From an uncultured Alphaproteobacteria bacterium (GTDB lineage Bacteria; Pseudomonadota; Alphaproteobacteria; Rhodobacterales; Rhodobacteraceae), in NCBI GenBank assembly GCA_902537215.1, contig CACBAM010000010.1, positions 1-64,000 on the forward strand: a DNA stretch of 64,000 nucleotides, given 5' to 3'. Positions within the stretch are counted from its first letter, which is position 1. Each line of letters starts with the position of its first letter. The position numbers were made by a program, and so were the translations under genes. Under the pieces are notes generated by a model that was given only the letters and a program-made list of their open reading frames with translations, did not search any database and was not told the origin of the DNA. Below are positions 15,534-23,740 of this stretch, one piece after another.

Positions 15534-16547
15534 TTAGTTTGAAGCCTTTGCTTTAGCCAAAGTCTTCATAACTAAATCGTACAATTCTTGACCTGGCAAC
15601 CCTTGGGCTTCCATATCTTTTATCCAGGCATCACGAATAGGATCAGCTGCCTTTTTACGAAACTCCGCAATTACTGAATCGCCTATTTCTATCTTTTTAA
15701 CACCTTTTTCAGCAAGCACAGAATCCCACTTGCTTAAAAGTTTCCCATAATTATCTAGATAGTGATCAAGTGCTTCTTCTATTGATCCATCAAGCGCGTT
15801 TTTATGTTTAGATGATAGTCCTTCGTAAGCATCAATGTTGACTACCACTGGGCAATTTACTGTCCCTGGATTAAGGTTAGATGTCCACCAGTCGGCTTGA
15901 TTGATTGTTCCAAATGATAAATGTGCGTGTTGCGCGAAGGCTACTGTATCGACAACGCCTGACTCCATTGCTTGATAAGCTTCTGTAGCAGTTACCGACG
16001 TCGGCACGGCTCCAACTGCTTTAAATGCCTGACCTAAACCACCAGTTGCGCGCACTCTCATCCCGTTAAACTCTTCAAGAGTATCTCTTGGATCCCCAGT
16101 TCCCACCAAGTTATATTGTGGCATAGGTGAAGTCATAAGAAGCTTTGCATTCCATTGTTCCATTTCCTTAGTCGCTGCTGGATGTGCATATACAGCGCTT
16201 GAAACAGCTACTTCTTGTTCTAAAGTCTCTACCCCTAGAAAAGGTAGTTCCAAAACAGTTACTACTCTGTTTTTATCACGGTGATAGCCAGCACAGAATT
16301 GAGCCATCTCAAATGCACCTATACTTATACCATCTAAGTTTTCTTTATTTTTGGATAATCCACCATAAGAGATATTCATAGTGAACTCTCCGTTTGTTTT
16401 CTCGCTTACGAGCTCTGCAAGTTTTTCAATATGTTCGGTGAACGCTCTACGTTTACCCCATACTGAAACATTCCACTCTTCAGCAAATGTCTCTGTGCCA
16501 AAGCAAAAAACTATAGTAACTATGCACAGTTTTTTTAAAAATTTCAT
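15534..16547 (-). CDS. dctP: TRAP transporter periplasmic substrate-binding protein (DctP)
   Basis: The 337-aa protein starts with a Sec signal peptide (MKFLKKLCIVTIVFCFGTETFA, split before residue 23) and has the DctP fold, with the conserved LEEFNGMRVRATGG segment near 157-170 containing the Arg that usually binds the substrate carboxylate. The strong ribosome binding site AAGGAG lies 7 nt before the ATG. It is the first gene of the dctPQM operon. Its position facing a complete protocatechuate catabolic operon suggests an aromatic or organic acid ligand; that is an inference from context only. Confidence 0.93.
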   Translation of the reverse strand: MKFLKKLCIVTIVFCFGTETFAEEWNVSVWGKRRAFTEHIEKLAELVSEKTNGEFTMNISYGGLSKNKENLDGISIGAFEMAQFCAGYHRDKNRVVTVLELPFLGVETLEQEVAVSSAVYAHPAATKEMEQWNAKLLMTSPMPQYNLVGTGDPRDTLEEFNGMRVRATGGLGQAFKAVGAVPTSVTATEAYQAMESGVVDTVAFAQHAHLSFGTINQADWWTSNLNPGTVNCPVVVNIDAYEGLSSKHKNALDGSIEEALDHYLDNYGKLLSKWDSVLAEKGVKKIEIGDSVIAEFRKKAADPIRDAWIKDMEAQGLPGQELYDLVMKTLAKAKASN

Positions 16548-16852
16548 ACTCTTCTCCTTAGTGATTCCTTTTTTGCATCAATTATTATGTTATATAATGT
16601 ACTAGTTAACCCCCATCTAGCTAGCTTAAAGAGTCCATTTTAATCGAGCCAGATAGCACACATACAATAATATTGGATTTGCTTTATCAGACAAGACGTT
16701 ATCGTAGAAAATTTAATTGGCTCGGAGTGCTTATTGCTTCTTAAAGAATAAAAAACTTAGTGATAAATTTAAAAAATGATAAAAACTTCTGATATTAGTT
16801 TTGAAAATATTACTCATAGATAAATTGTGAAAATAGAAAGCCGTATTCAATT
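16548..16852. promoter_or_regulatory. 305-nt divergent promoter region between dctP (minus) and soxS (plus)
   Basis: No gene is visible. It is AT-rich and must hold the promoters of both operons; on the minus strand TATAAC-like words lie about 45 nt before the dctP start. CGAGCCA at 16645-16651 and its reverse complement TGGCTCG at 16718-16724 form a pair of 7-nt inverted half-sites 66 nt apart that a looping regulator could use. No regulator gene adjoins either operon. Confidence 0.4.
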
Positions 16853-17296
16853 ATGACAGAGGGGTTGTTTGGAAAATATGTTTTAACAGCGATTATCCCC
16901 ATTACCTTTAAAGAATTTTTTGGTTTGAAAAAAAACCCTTTTTTTCTTTTCCTGATTATTTGTTTTTGTGGCTACATAAACAGTACCTATGCAGAAGTTA
17001 GAGGTAAATTGTTGTATTTTTATTCTGATACATGCGCTTATTGTAAAGTATGGGAGAATGAAATCGCCAATATTTATCTTAAAACAGAATTCGAAGACGA
17101 ATTTAAACTTAGTTTTATTAATTTTTTTTCTAATGTTGAATTAGAAAAATATGGAATTTCAAAAACAGTAAAAGTTACTCCGACCTTTATATTCGTAAAA
17201 GACCAAACGGAAGTTGGCAGAATAGAGGGATACAACGGCAAAGAGTTATTTTGGTGGCAAGTTGATGAAATAATTAAAAGCAGTAGTATAAAGTAA
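16853..17296 (+). CDS. soxS: SoxS-like periplasmic thioredoxin-fold protein
   Basis: The 147-aa protein has a hydrophobic signal-like segment (about residues 28-47) and then a thioredoxin domain with active site CAYC (near residues 61-64), KVTPTFIF (the cis-Pro loop) and RIEGYNGKELFWWQ. The CAYC-x-W-x-x-E-I pattern and the C-terminal GYxGxxFFW block match SoxS of Paracoccus, a thiol-disulfide protein that keeps the SoxY Cys reactive. The N-terminus is long; a TTG at 16925 would give a tidier signal peptide. It is the first gene of the sox operon, 83 nt before soxY. Confidence 0.8.
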   Translation: MTEGLFGKYVLTAIIPITFKEFFGLKKNPFFLFLIICFCGYINSTYAEVRGKLLYFYSDTCAYCKVWENEIANIYLKTEFEDEFKLSFINFFSNVELEKYGISKTVKVTPTFIFVKDQTEVGRIEGYNGKELFWWQVDEIIKSSSIK

Positions 17297-17379
17297 AATT
17301 TTTGCAAGTAATTATGTCTAGGAAACCGTTGCTCTTCCTGTATGAGTAATATATGATTAAAACGTAGTTAGGGGGAATT

Positions 17380-17829
17380 GTGAATATAAGCCGTAGAAAA
17401 GCTGTAAAAATGATTGCTGTTTCCAGTGCACTTTTCTGCTCTGGCGTTGGCGACGTTTTAGCCGGTAAGCCTGAAGTGTCTGATCAAATTAATAACATAA
17501 TTTCTGGATCACAGGCTAGAGAAGTGGACGTTTTTTTAGATGTTCCCGAAATTGCTGAAAACGGAAATCAGGTTAAGGTTGCATTTGAGATAGAGAGTCC
17601 AATGTCTGAATCAGATTTTGTGCAAGAAGTTTATATAATGGCAGATGGGAACCCGGCTCCAAATGTTGCTAAATTCAATTTTACTCCCTATTCAGGTGAA
17701 TGTTTTGCATCAACAAGGATGAGGCTCTCTAAAACTCAGGATGTTTATTTGGTTGCAAAGTTTAATGACGGCACCCACTCAATAACTCAATCAACTATAA
17801 AAGTTACAATAGGGGGCTGTGGAGGATAG
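17380..17829 (+). CDS. soxY: Thiosulfate oxidation carrier protein SoxY
   Basis: The 149-aa protein has a twin-arginine signal (SRRKAVKMIAVSS) and a SoxY domain, and ends in the hallmark G-G-C-G-G swinging arm with Cys147. In the Sox system that cysteine carries the thiosulfate-derived sulfur as a persulfide while SoxAX, SoxB and SoxCD act on it. The GTG start follows GGGGG. The stop is two bases before the soxZ ATG, so the two partner proteins are translationally coupled. Like SoxY elsewhere it would be exported as a complex with SoxZ, which lacks its own signal. Confidence 0.95.
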   Translation: MNISRRKAVKMIAVSSALFCSGVGDVLAGKPEVSDQINNIISGSQAREVDVFLDVPEIAENGNQVKVAFEIESPMSESDFVQEVYIMADGNPAPNVAKFNFTPYSGECFASTRMRLSKTQDVYLVAKFNDGTHSITQSTIKVTIGGCGG

Positions 17830-17831
17830 TA

Positions 17832-18158
17832 ATGTCAAAAATTAAACCAAGAGCCAAGATACCAAAAGAAGCAGAGCTTGACGAAGTAATAGAGATTAAG
17901 ACCCTTATTAGACACCCAATGCATAGTGGAAGAGTAAAGGACGTCGATGGTAAAACAATTCCTCGCCTAATTATTAATAAATTCAATGCAATGTTCAATG
18001 GTAAGGTTGTGTTTACCGTAAATTTAGAGCCATCCATTTCGAGCAATCCATACATATCTTTTCCCTTTAAAGTAAAAGAGGAAGGTACCTTTGAACTTTC
18101 ATGGGAAGAAGATGGTGGCAACCAGTATAAATTGACGAAGAGTTTAAAAGTCATCTAG
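17832..18158 (+). CDS. soxZ: Thiosulfate oxidation carrier protein SoxZ
   Basis: The 108-aa immunoglobulin-like protein has the SoxZ pattern: PRAKIP at the N-terminus, EIKTLIRHPMHSGRVKD near 20-36, IPRLIINKFNAMFNG near 42-56 and F-x-L-S-W-x-E-D-G-G near the C-terminus. It has no signal peptide and is normally carried out by the SoxY Tat signal. SoxYZ is the sulfur-carrier complex of the periplasm. It follows soxY with 2 nt between stop and start and is 31 nt from soxC. Confidence 0.94.
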   Translation: MSKIKPRAKIPKEAELDEVIEIKTLIRHPMHSGRVKDVDGKTIPRLIINKFNAMFNGKVVFTVNLEPSISSNPYISFPFKVKEEGTFELSWEEDGGNQYKLTKSLKVI

Positions 18159-18189
18159 CAGCAAATTGGTTTGATAGAAGGTAAAATAC

Positions 18190-19443
18190 TTGAAATTCAG
18201 TCGCCGAAACTTGATTAAATCCTTCGCTGCTCTTGGCTCAGTAGGCTTTTCGACTAGGGTTCTAGCTCAAGACAAACCAAATCCAAACAACCTTCCTCCA
18301 AACTTACCTGAATGGACACCAGACTTAGGTGCGGGGGTTGATGAAAATCCTTATGGAAGTCCCTCAGAGTTTGAAAGTAATGTTATTAGACGAAATGTCC
18401 CTTGGCTTACTGCTTCGCCTCAGTCATCAGTTAATTTTACACCTTTGCAGGATCTTGAAGGTATCGTAACCCCAAATGGCCTATGCTTTGAAAGACATCA
18501 TGGTGGAGTAGCTGAAATTAATCCAACTGATTACCGCCTAATGATAAATGGATTGGTGGATAGAGAGATGATCTTCAGTCTTGATGATTTGAAGAGGTTT
18601 CCTCAGGTCAATAAATTTTATTTCCTGGAATGTGCTGCTAACGGGGGTATGGAATGGAAAGGGGCTCAACTTAATGGGTGCCAATATACTTTTGGTATGG
18701 TTCATAACGTGCAATATACTGGGGTGAAGCTAAGTGATCTACTTAGAGAGACGGGATTAAAGCCAAAGGCAAAATGGGTTTTGGCTGAAGGTAGTGATAC
18801 TTCAGGAATGACGCGATCAATTCCCATCGAAAAGATTTTGGATGATTGTTTGATTGCGTGGGCGATGAATGGTGAAGCTTTAAGACCAGAGCAAGGCTAC
18901 CCTGCTCGCCTTGTAGTGCCCGGGTGGGAAGGTAATATGTGGGTTAAATGGATAAGGAGACTTGAGTTTGGTGACAAGCCTTACATGACAAGAGAAGAGA
19001 CATCAAAATATACGGACTTACTCACAGACGGAAAGGCAAGAATGTTTACATGGGTTATGGAAGCAAAGTCAGTAGTTACATCGCCAAGCCCTGAAAAGCC
19101 AATCCTACACAAGGGAATTCAACAATTAAGAGGATTAGCTTGGTCTGGAAAAGGAAAAATAAAAAGGGTTGATGTCTCTTTAGATGGTGGGAAAAATTGG
19201 AGAACCGCTCAGCTACATGCACCAATAATGTCCAAATCTTTAGTAAGATTCACACTCCCATTTGAATGGAGTGGTGAGGAGCTTTTGATCCAATCGAGAG
19301 CAATAGACGAAACTGGATATGTCCAGCCATATATCCAGGAACTTCAAAAGATAAGAGGTAAAAATTCAATTTACCATAATAATTCAATTGCTACTTGGTT
19401 GGTAAGTAAATCTGGCAAGGTCGACAATGTACGTTTGGGTTAA
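18190..19443 (+). CDS. soxC: Sulfane dehydrogenase molybdenum subunit SoxC
   Basis: The 417-aa protein starts with a Tat signal (SRRNLIKSFAAL) at a TTG codon and has an oxidoreductase molybdopterin domain with the Mo-ligand Cys in FLECAANGGMEW near residues 149-160, characteristic of SoxC rather than plain sulfite oxidases. A C-terminal dimerisation domain follows (about 300-400, with RVDVSLDGGKNWRTAQL). SoxCD oxidises the sulfane sulfur on SoxY and passes electrons to cytochrome c, which lets thiosulfate go fully to sulfate. It overlaps soxD by 17 nt. Confidence 0.94.
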   Translation: MKFSRRNLIKSFAALGSVGFSTRVLAQDKPNPNNLPPNLPEWTPDLGAGVDENPYGSPSEFESNVIRRNVPWLTASPQSSVNFTPLQDLEGIVTPNGLCFERHHGGVAEINPTDYRLMINGLVDREMIFSLDDLKRFPQVNKFYFLECAANGGMEWKGAQLNGCQYTFGMVHNVQYTGVKLSDLLRETGLKPKAKWVLAEGSDTSGMTRSIPIEKILDDCLIAWAMNGEALRPEQGYPARLVVPGWEGNMWVKWIRRLEFGDKPYMTREETSKYTDLLTDGKARMFTWVMEAKSVVTSPSPEKPILHKGIQQLRGLAWSGKGKIKRVDVSLDGGKNWRTAQLHAPIMSKSLVRFTLPFEWSGEELLIQSRAIDETGYVQPYIQELQKIRGKNSIYHNNSIATWLVSKSGKVDNVRLG

Positions 19444-20065
19444 GATAGTATCAGCATTGATGCTGACTAGTTTAATAAGTACATTTTCTTCGGACGCATC
19501 AGACAGAGCATTTAATCTAGGGAGTATAGCAACAAGTCAACAAGTAAAAGGCTGGGACATTGATGTAAGACCAGACGGGGTAGGTGCTCCCATTGGCTCA
19601 GGTACAGCTTTTGATGGTGAAGAAGTTTTTGCAGAGCAATGTGCGTCGTGCCATGGAGACTTTGGAGAGGGAGTAGATAGATGGCCTGAATTAGTTGGGG
19701 GTGATGGAACTCTAAACACCCATGATCCTTTAAAGACGACTGGCAGCTATTGGCCTTATGCTTCGACAATATTTGATTATATTTATAGGGCGATGCCTTT
19801 TGGTGCATCACAATCTCTTTCCTACGATGAAACCTATCAGATAGTTGCCTATCTTTTATATATGAATGATATAATTGACGATGATTTTGTTCTATCTGAT
19901 CAAAACATTGGGTTAATCAAAATGCCTAACCAAGATGGCTTTCTTTTACCAGACCCCAGACCAGATGTATCCAACATTAATGGCAATCCCTGTATGGAAA
20001 ACTGTAATGTACCAGTGAAGATAATCGGAAAAGCAAAAGATATCGACGTAACTCCAGAAGACTAA
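19427..20065 (+). CDS. soxD: Short SoxD: monohaem c-type cytochrome subunit of sulfane dehydrogenase
   Basis: The 212-aa protein has a signal peptide (about 1-24) and one haem-binding motif C-A-S-C-H near residues 73-77 with a downstream Met ligand candidate in AMPFG. It has the SoxD-type tail LPDPRPDVSNINGNPCMENC. Paracoccus SoxD is nearly twice as long and carries a second haem domain, which is absent here. The protein would accept electrons from SoxC and pass them to a soluble cytochrome. The start overlaps soxC, so expression is coupled. No second CxxCH exists downstream, and the frame closes normally before soxB, so this is a naturally short form, not a frameshift. Confidence 0.88.
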   Translation: MYVWVKIVSALMLTSLISTFSSDASDRAFNLGSIATSQQVKGWDIDVRPDGVGAPIGSGTAFDGEEVFAEQCASCHGDFGEGVDRWPELVGGDGTLNTHDPLKTTGSYWPYASTIFDYIYRAMPFGASQSLSYDETYQIVAYLLYMNDIIDDDFVLSDQNIGLIKMPNQDGFLLPDPRPDVSNINGNPCMENCNVPVKIIGKAKDIDVTPED

Positions 20066-20110
20066 CTTTTTTCATTTTTATATTTAAGAAATTATCATTA
20101 CACTGAGGTA

Positions 20111-21799
20111 ATGTTTAGCAGAAGAGAATTTCTACAATATTTGTCGGTAATGGGTGGTCTTTTTTCTACCAGTAGCTTCCCAACAATCGCCTCTCCAAAA
20201 AACATAACGGAAGCTGACCTTCTAAAATTCGACTCAAAGGGGCAAGTTACCTTGTTACACATGACCGACATGCACGCACAATTGAAGCCAATATATTTCC
20301 GACCACCATCAGAAAACTATGGAGTAGGAGACTTTGAAGGGATTCCACCTCATTTGGTAGGCAGGGATTTTTTGCGACATTTTGCAATAGAAAAAAATAC
20401 GCCTTTGGCTTATGCGCATACCATGGTGGATTATGTAAGCCTTGCCAAAGAGTATGGGAAATTGGGGGGACTGGATCGAACCGCTTACCTAATTAAATCT
20501 ATTCGTGAAGAAAGAGGAAATGATAGGGTTCTGCTATTGGACGGTGGCGATACATGGCAAGGATCATACACATCTCTTCAAACACAGGGTATGGATATGG
20601 TCTCTGCTATGAACCTACTTTCACCAGATGCCATGGTAGGGCACTGGGAGTTTACACTCGGGAAGGAGAGGCTAAAAGAACTTACTGAATATCTTGACTG
20701 CCCATTTATAGGTGGAAACGTTTTTGATACAGAATGGGAAGAACAAGTTTTTGATAGTACATCATTTTTTGAAAAAGGGGGGGTAAAGGTAGCAGTTATT
20801 GGCCAGCATTTCCCATATACGGCTATTGCAAACCCGAGCTACTTGGTTAAAGGGTGGTCGTTTGGAATACGCACTGAGTTGCTACAGGAGAATGTAAATA
20901 AAGCGAGAGAAAATGGTGCAGAGGTAGTGGTTTTGCTTTCGCATAATGGGTTCGATGTAGATCAAAAACTTGCCAGAATTATAAGTGGTATAGATGTCAT
21001 TTTGACAGGCCATACTCATGATGCCATACCCCATGCAATTAGATTAAACAATACTCTCTTGTTATCTTCGGGGTCTCATGGGAAGTACTTGGGGCGAATA
21101 GATTTAAAGGTTAGTAACGGAAAAGTTGTTGATAGCACATCATCATTAATTCCAGTTTTTTCTGAAATATTAAAGTCAGACCAAGAGATGATGGAGAAGA
21201 TAAATGAGGTAAGAGCTCCTTTCGAAATGGCTTCTCAGAAAGTCATTGGCCGAACGGGGGTACTATTATACAGGAGGGGTAATTTTAACGGAACCTGGGA
21301 TGATGTGATTTGTGACTCAATAATTGAACAAAGAGATAGTGAAATTTCATTAAGTCCAGGTTTTCGATGGGGAACGACCCTTTTACCTAACCAAAAAATA
21401 ACTATTGAGGATATTTACAGTCAAACTGCTATAAACTATCCGGAAGTCTACAAAATTAAAATGACGGGGAAAGCAATCAAAGAACTACTTGAAGATGTTT
21501 GCGATAATATTTTTAATCCTGATCCGTTTTTTCAGCAAGGTGGAGATATGGTCAGAGTGGGTGGCATGACATATGAGTGCTACCCAAAAGAAAAGATGGG
21601 GCATCGCATAAAAAATTTAAAATTAATACGAAATGGTAAACATATTGAGAAAACCAAAGAGTATATAGTGTCTGGCTGGGGATCCGTAAATGAAAACGTA
21701 GAAGGTCCTCCTATATACGAGGTACTAGAAAACTACATATTTGATAAACAGGAAATAAAACCAGAAAAGCCCTCACCAGTAAGGGTCATTGGAATGTAA
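20111..21799 (+). CDS. soxB: Thiosulfohydrolase SoxB
   Basis: The 562-aa protein is a di-manganese 5'-nucleotidase-fold enzyme. It has a Tat-type N-terminus (SRREFLQYLSVMGG), metal-binding MTDMHAQL near 51-58, LLDGGDTWQGS near 142-152, VGHWEFTLG near 177-185 (the SoxB form of the family GNHEF motif) and VILTGHTHD near 296-304. It hydrolyses the sulfate group from the SoxY-bound conjugate in the periplasm. It is the last gene of soxSYZCDB, followed directly by a strong bidirectional terminator. Confidence 0.95.
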   Translation: MFSRREFLQYLSVMGGLFSTSSFPTIASPKNITEADLLKFDSKGQVTLLHMTDMHAQLKPIYFRPPSENYGVGDFEGIPPHLVGRDFLRHFAIEKNTPLAYAHTMVDYVSLAKEYGKLGGLDRTAYLIKSIREERGNDRVLLLDGGDTWQGSYTSLQTQGMDMVSAMNLLSPDAMVGHWEFTLGKERLKELTEYLDCPFIGGNVFDTEWEEQVFDSTSFFEKGGVKVAVIGQHFPYTAIANPSYLVKGWSFGIRTELLQENVNKARENGAEVVVLLSHNGFDVDQKLARIISGIDVILTGHTHDAIPHAIRLNNTLLLSSGSHGKYLGRIDLKVSNGKVVDSTSSLIPVFSEILKSDQEMMEKINEVRAPFEMASQKVIGRTGVLLYRRGNFNGTWDDVICDSIIEQRDSEISLSPGFRWGTTLLPNQKITIEDIYSQTAINYPEVYKIKMTGKAIKELLEDVCDNIFNPDPFFQQGGDMVRVGGMTYECYPKEKMGHRIKNLKLIRNGKHIEKTKEYIVSGWGSVNENVEGPPIYEVLENYIFDKQEIKPEKPSPVRVIGM

Positions 21800-21801
21800 A
21801 T

Positions 21802-21829
21802 AGGAAGGCAGTTGAAAGACTGCCTTCCT
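21802..21829. terminator. Bidirectional terminator between soxB and the flavocytochrome c gene
   Basis: AGGAAGGCAGT and ACTGCCTTCCT form a perfect 11-bp stem with a TGAAAG-type 6-nt loop, 2 nt after the soxB stop and 9 nt after the convergent fccB stop. T-rich tracts are weak on either strand, but the length and position argue for transcription stop of both operons. Confidence 0.75.
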
Positions 21830-21838
21830 CAACAAAAA

Positions 21839-23107
21839 CTATGAGAACATATCGGTAGTTATACCGTTGTACCACCCTATAGACTCTTCGTAGGTCTTCT
21901 TACGCTTAGCGTTGCCCTCATCTGTTTTAGAGACGAATTTATCTACTACTTCGATCTTTTCTTCTCCAGCTTTGTAATTCGCTCCAACCTTTATTCCGTC
22001 ATTAGTTGCTACCAAGGACCAACATGTATTTGAGAATTTTGCAGGAAATACTCTGCTATCAGTTAGTTCGCCCCTTATATGATTTGCTGCAACCTTTGCT
22101 TGGCTATTCGCAGAGAAACCAGATTTTGGCATTGCTGACGCAACTGATGCATCCCCCAGAACGTAAATATTACTATCTGCCTTGGTTTGCATAGATGCAG
22201 GAACTATTGGGCTCCAATCTCCATCTGTTACACCGGCATTCATTGCTATAGCACCCGCCCTCTGGGCTGGTACCACACAAGCAACGTCCGCTTTAAATGT
22301 ATCAAGATCAGTCTCAATTTCCATTGTTTCTGGGTTTACGTTTTTAATGCCACCGTGAGTATCGTTATCAATCCACTCAACCATTCCAGGATAGTGCTTT
22401 TCCCAGCCGGCCATAAATAGACCTTGTTTAGAAAACTTATCTTTTGGATCTATAACAACAATTTTCGCAGTGGGATTTTTTTCTTTAAGTATATGAGCAA
22501 CCATAGAAATACGCTCGTAAGGCCCCGGAGGACATCTGTATGGGTTTGGTGGAGGAACCATAGCAAAGGTACCACCCTTAGGCATATTTAAGACTTGATC
22601 TCTCAAAACCTTGACTTGAGTTCCAGACTTCCAAGCATGAGGCATTTTTGTTTGTGCTTCGACCGAGTACCCGTCAATACTGTCATATTTTATATCGATC
22701 CCTGGTGATAATACCAACCTATCATAACTGACAGTGGCCCCGGAGCCTAATCTCACTTTGCGTGCAGACGAGTCTACAGATATAGCCCAATCATGTACTA
22801 CATTAACTCCATGATTAGCGCTTAAATTATCGTATGAATGACCAATTGAATCATAGTCTCGAAAACCTCCTAAATAAAGGTTCGAGTAAAAACATGTGTA
22901 ATAATGTTTTGATGCTTCAATTAACGTCACATCAATCGCGCCTTTCGAGTCTTTTGCAATGTATCTTGCAGCCGTTGCTCCACCTGCACCACCGCCAACA
23001 ACAACGACCTTAGGTCGAGCTGATCCTGTAGAAATAGCAGGCATAGCTAACAAAGATGTTGAAGCAAGAGCAAAAGATACAAAGGAACGTCTAGATAGAT
23101 TATTCAT
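21839..23107 (-). CDS. fccB: Flavocytochrome c sulfide dehydrogenase flavoprotein (FccB/SoxF)
   Basis: The 422-aa protein has a Tat signal (LSRRSFVSFALAST), the FAD motif VVVVGGGAGGATAARYI near residues 34-50, and the pair of redox Cys expected in YRCPPGPYER and NTCWSLV. It matches the FCSD flavoprotein chain (SoxF in sox clusters), which oxidises sulfide to sulfur or polysulfide in the periplasm and passes electrons to a cytochrome c subunit. The partner cytochrome is encoded just upstream on the same strand (109-nt gap). A standard sulfide:quinone reductase is less likely because of the export signal and partner. Confidence 0.93.
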   Translation of the reverse strand: MNNLSRRSFVSFALASTSLLAMPAISTGSARPKVVVVGGGAGGATAARYIAKDSKGAIDVTLIEASKHYYTCFYSNLYLGGFRDYDSIGHSYDNLSANHGVNVVHDWAISVDSSARKVRLGSGATVSYDRLVLSPGIDIKYDSIDGYSVEAQTKMPHAWKSGTQVKVLRDQVLNMPKGGTFAMVPPPNPYRCPPGPYERISMVAHILKEKNPTAKIVVIDPKDKFSKQGLFMAGWEKHYPGMVEWIDNDTHGGIKNVNPETMEIETDLDTFKADVACVVPAQRAGAIAMNAGVTDGDWSPIVPASMQTKADSNIYVLGDASVASAMPKSGFSANSQAKVAANHIRGELTDSRVFPAKFSNTCWSLVATNDGIKVGANYKAGEEKIEVVDKFVSKTDEGNAKRKKTYEESIGWYNGITTDMFS

Positions 23108-23128
23108 CGTGTCCTCCCTATATTATTT

Positions 23129-23140
23129 TTTTAAGTGTAA
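23129..23140 (+). repeat. 12-nt direct repeat TTTAAGTGTAAC, copy 1
   Basis: An identical 12-nt word lies at 23690-23701. Both flank the fccA gene region, one upstream of fccB on the minus strand and one within the putative thiolase promoter. It may be a regulator site or chance. Confidence 0.2.
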
Positions 23141-23216
23141 CAGGATTATTATTTTTTTGAAAATAAAATTGAACAAGTGTTAATTGTTTCTTTACATATT
23201 TTTGATTAAGTTCAGT

Positions 23217-23537
23217 TTATTTTTCCAAGCTATTAAAATAAATCGCTAAAGACGCTATTTGCTCTTTGTCTAGAGCACCAGCAACCAATTGCATTACTTC
23301 ATTCTCCAGCTCTTTATTTTTATATAATATTAGCTTCTTAGCGATATAAAGGGCTTCGGCACCATTTATTGCAGGAATACCTTCATCAGATGAGTTTTGA
23401 TGACACGTTAAACATTGTCCTGATAAATATTCACCATAATCAAAGTCAGCTCCATCAAGTAACGGTTCTGCTAGTAGTCCCCGAAATATCAGCAAACAAG
23501 AAATGGCTATAAAAAATTTAAAAACAATATTTACCAC
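23217..23537 (-). CDS. fccA: Monohaem c-type cytochrome, partner of FccB
   Basis: The 106-aa protein has a signal peptide (about residues 1-23) and one haem motif C-L-T-C-H near residues 42-46, and resembles the small FccA/SoxE-type cytochromes (TCHQNSSDEGIPAINGAEA, LYIAKKLI, EQIASLAIYF). The sixth haem ligand is expected to be the Met in the LVAGALD helix region (EVMQLVAG). It would accept electrons from FccB in the periplasm. It is upstream of fccB on the same strand, so the two form an operon. Larger diheme FccA proteins exist in other organisms; this is the short single-haem form. Confidence 0.85.
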   Translation of the reverse strand: MVNIVFKFFIAISCLLIFRGLLAEPLLDGADFDYGEYLSGQCLTCHQNSSDEGIPAINGAEALYIAKKLILYKNKELENEVMQLVAGALDKEQIASLAIYFNSLEK

Positions 23538-23681
23538 GTAGTAAGTTTACTCTCCGAAAAGCAAAATTGTAAATGACTTTTATACCCAGGAACAAAATTT
23601 ACACATATGGCTATAGATCATCCTTATGAGCTTACTGGCCAAATCTTAGATTGTTTATTTTCTTGGTTTATAATCGGAAAG

Positions 23682-23710
23682 TTGACCTCTTTAAGTGTAA
23701 CTTATAAACT
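23682..23710 (+). promoter_or_regulatory. Candidate promoter for the thiolase gene
   Basis: TTGACC (23682-23687) and TAAACT (23705-23710) are 17 nt apart and lie 31 nt before the thiolase start. The element overlaps the 12-nt repeat at 23690-23701. It is a reasonable sigma70 match read by eye. Confidence 0.35.
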
Positions 23711-23740
23711 AATAGATGTTTAGAAATGACGGAGCCCAAA

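Noticed and set aside
16853-17296. SoxW instead of SoxS
   Set aside because: The CAYC active site with the C-terminal EGYNGKELFW block fits SoxS better, although the two are both thioredoxin-fold proteins.
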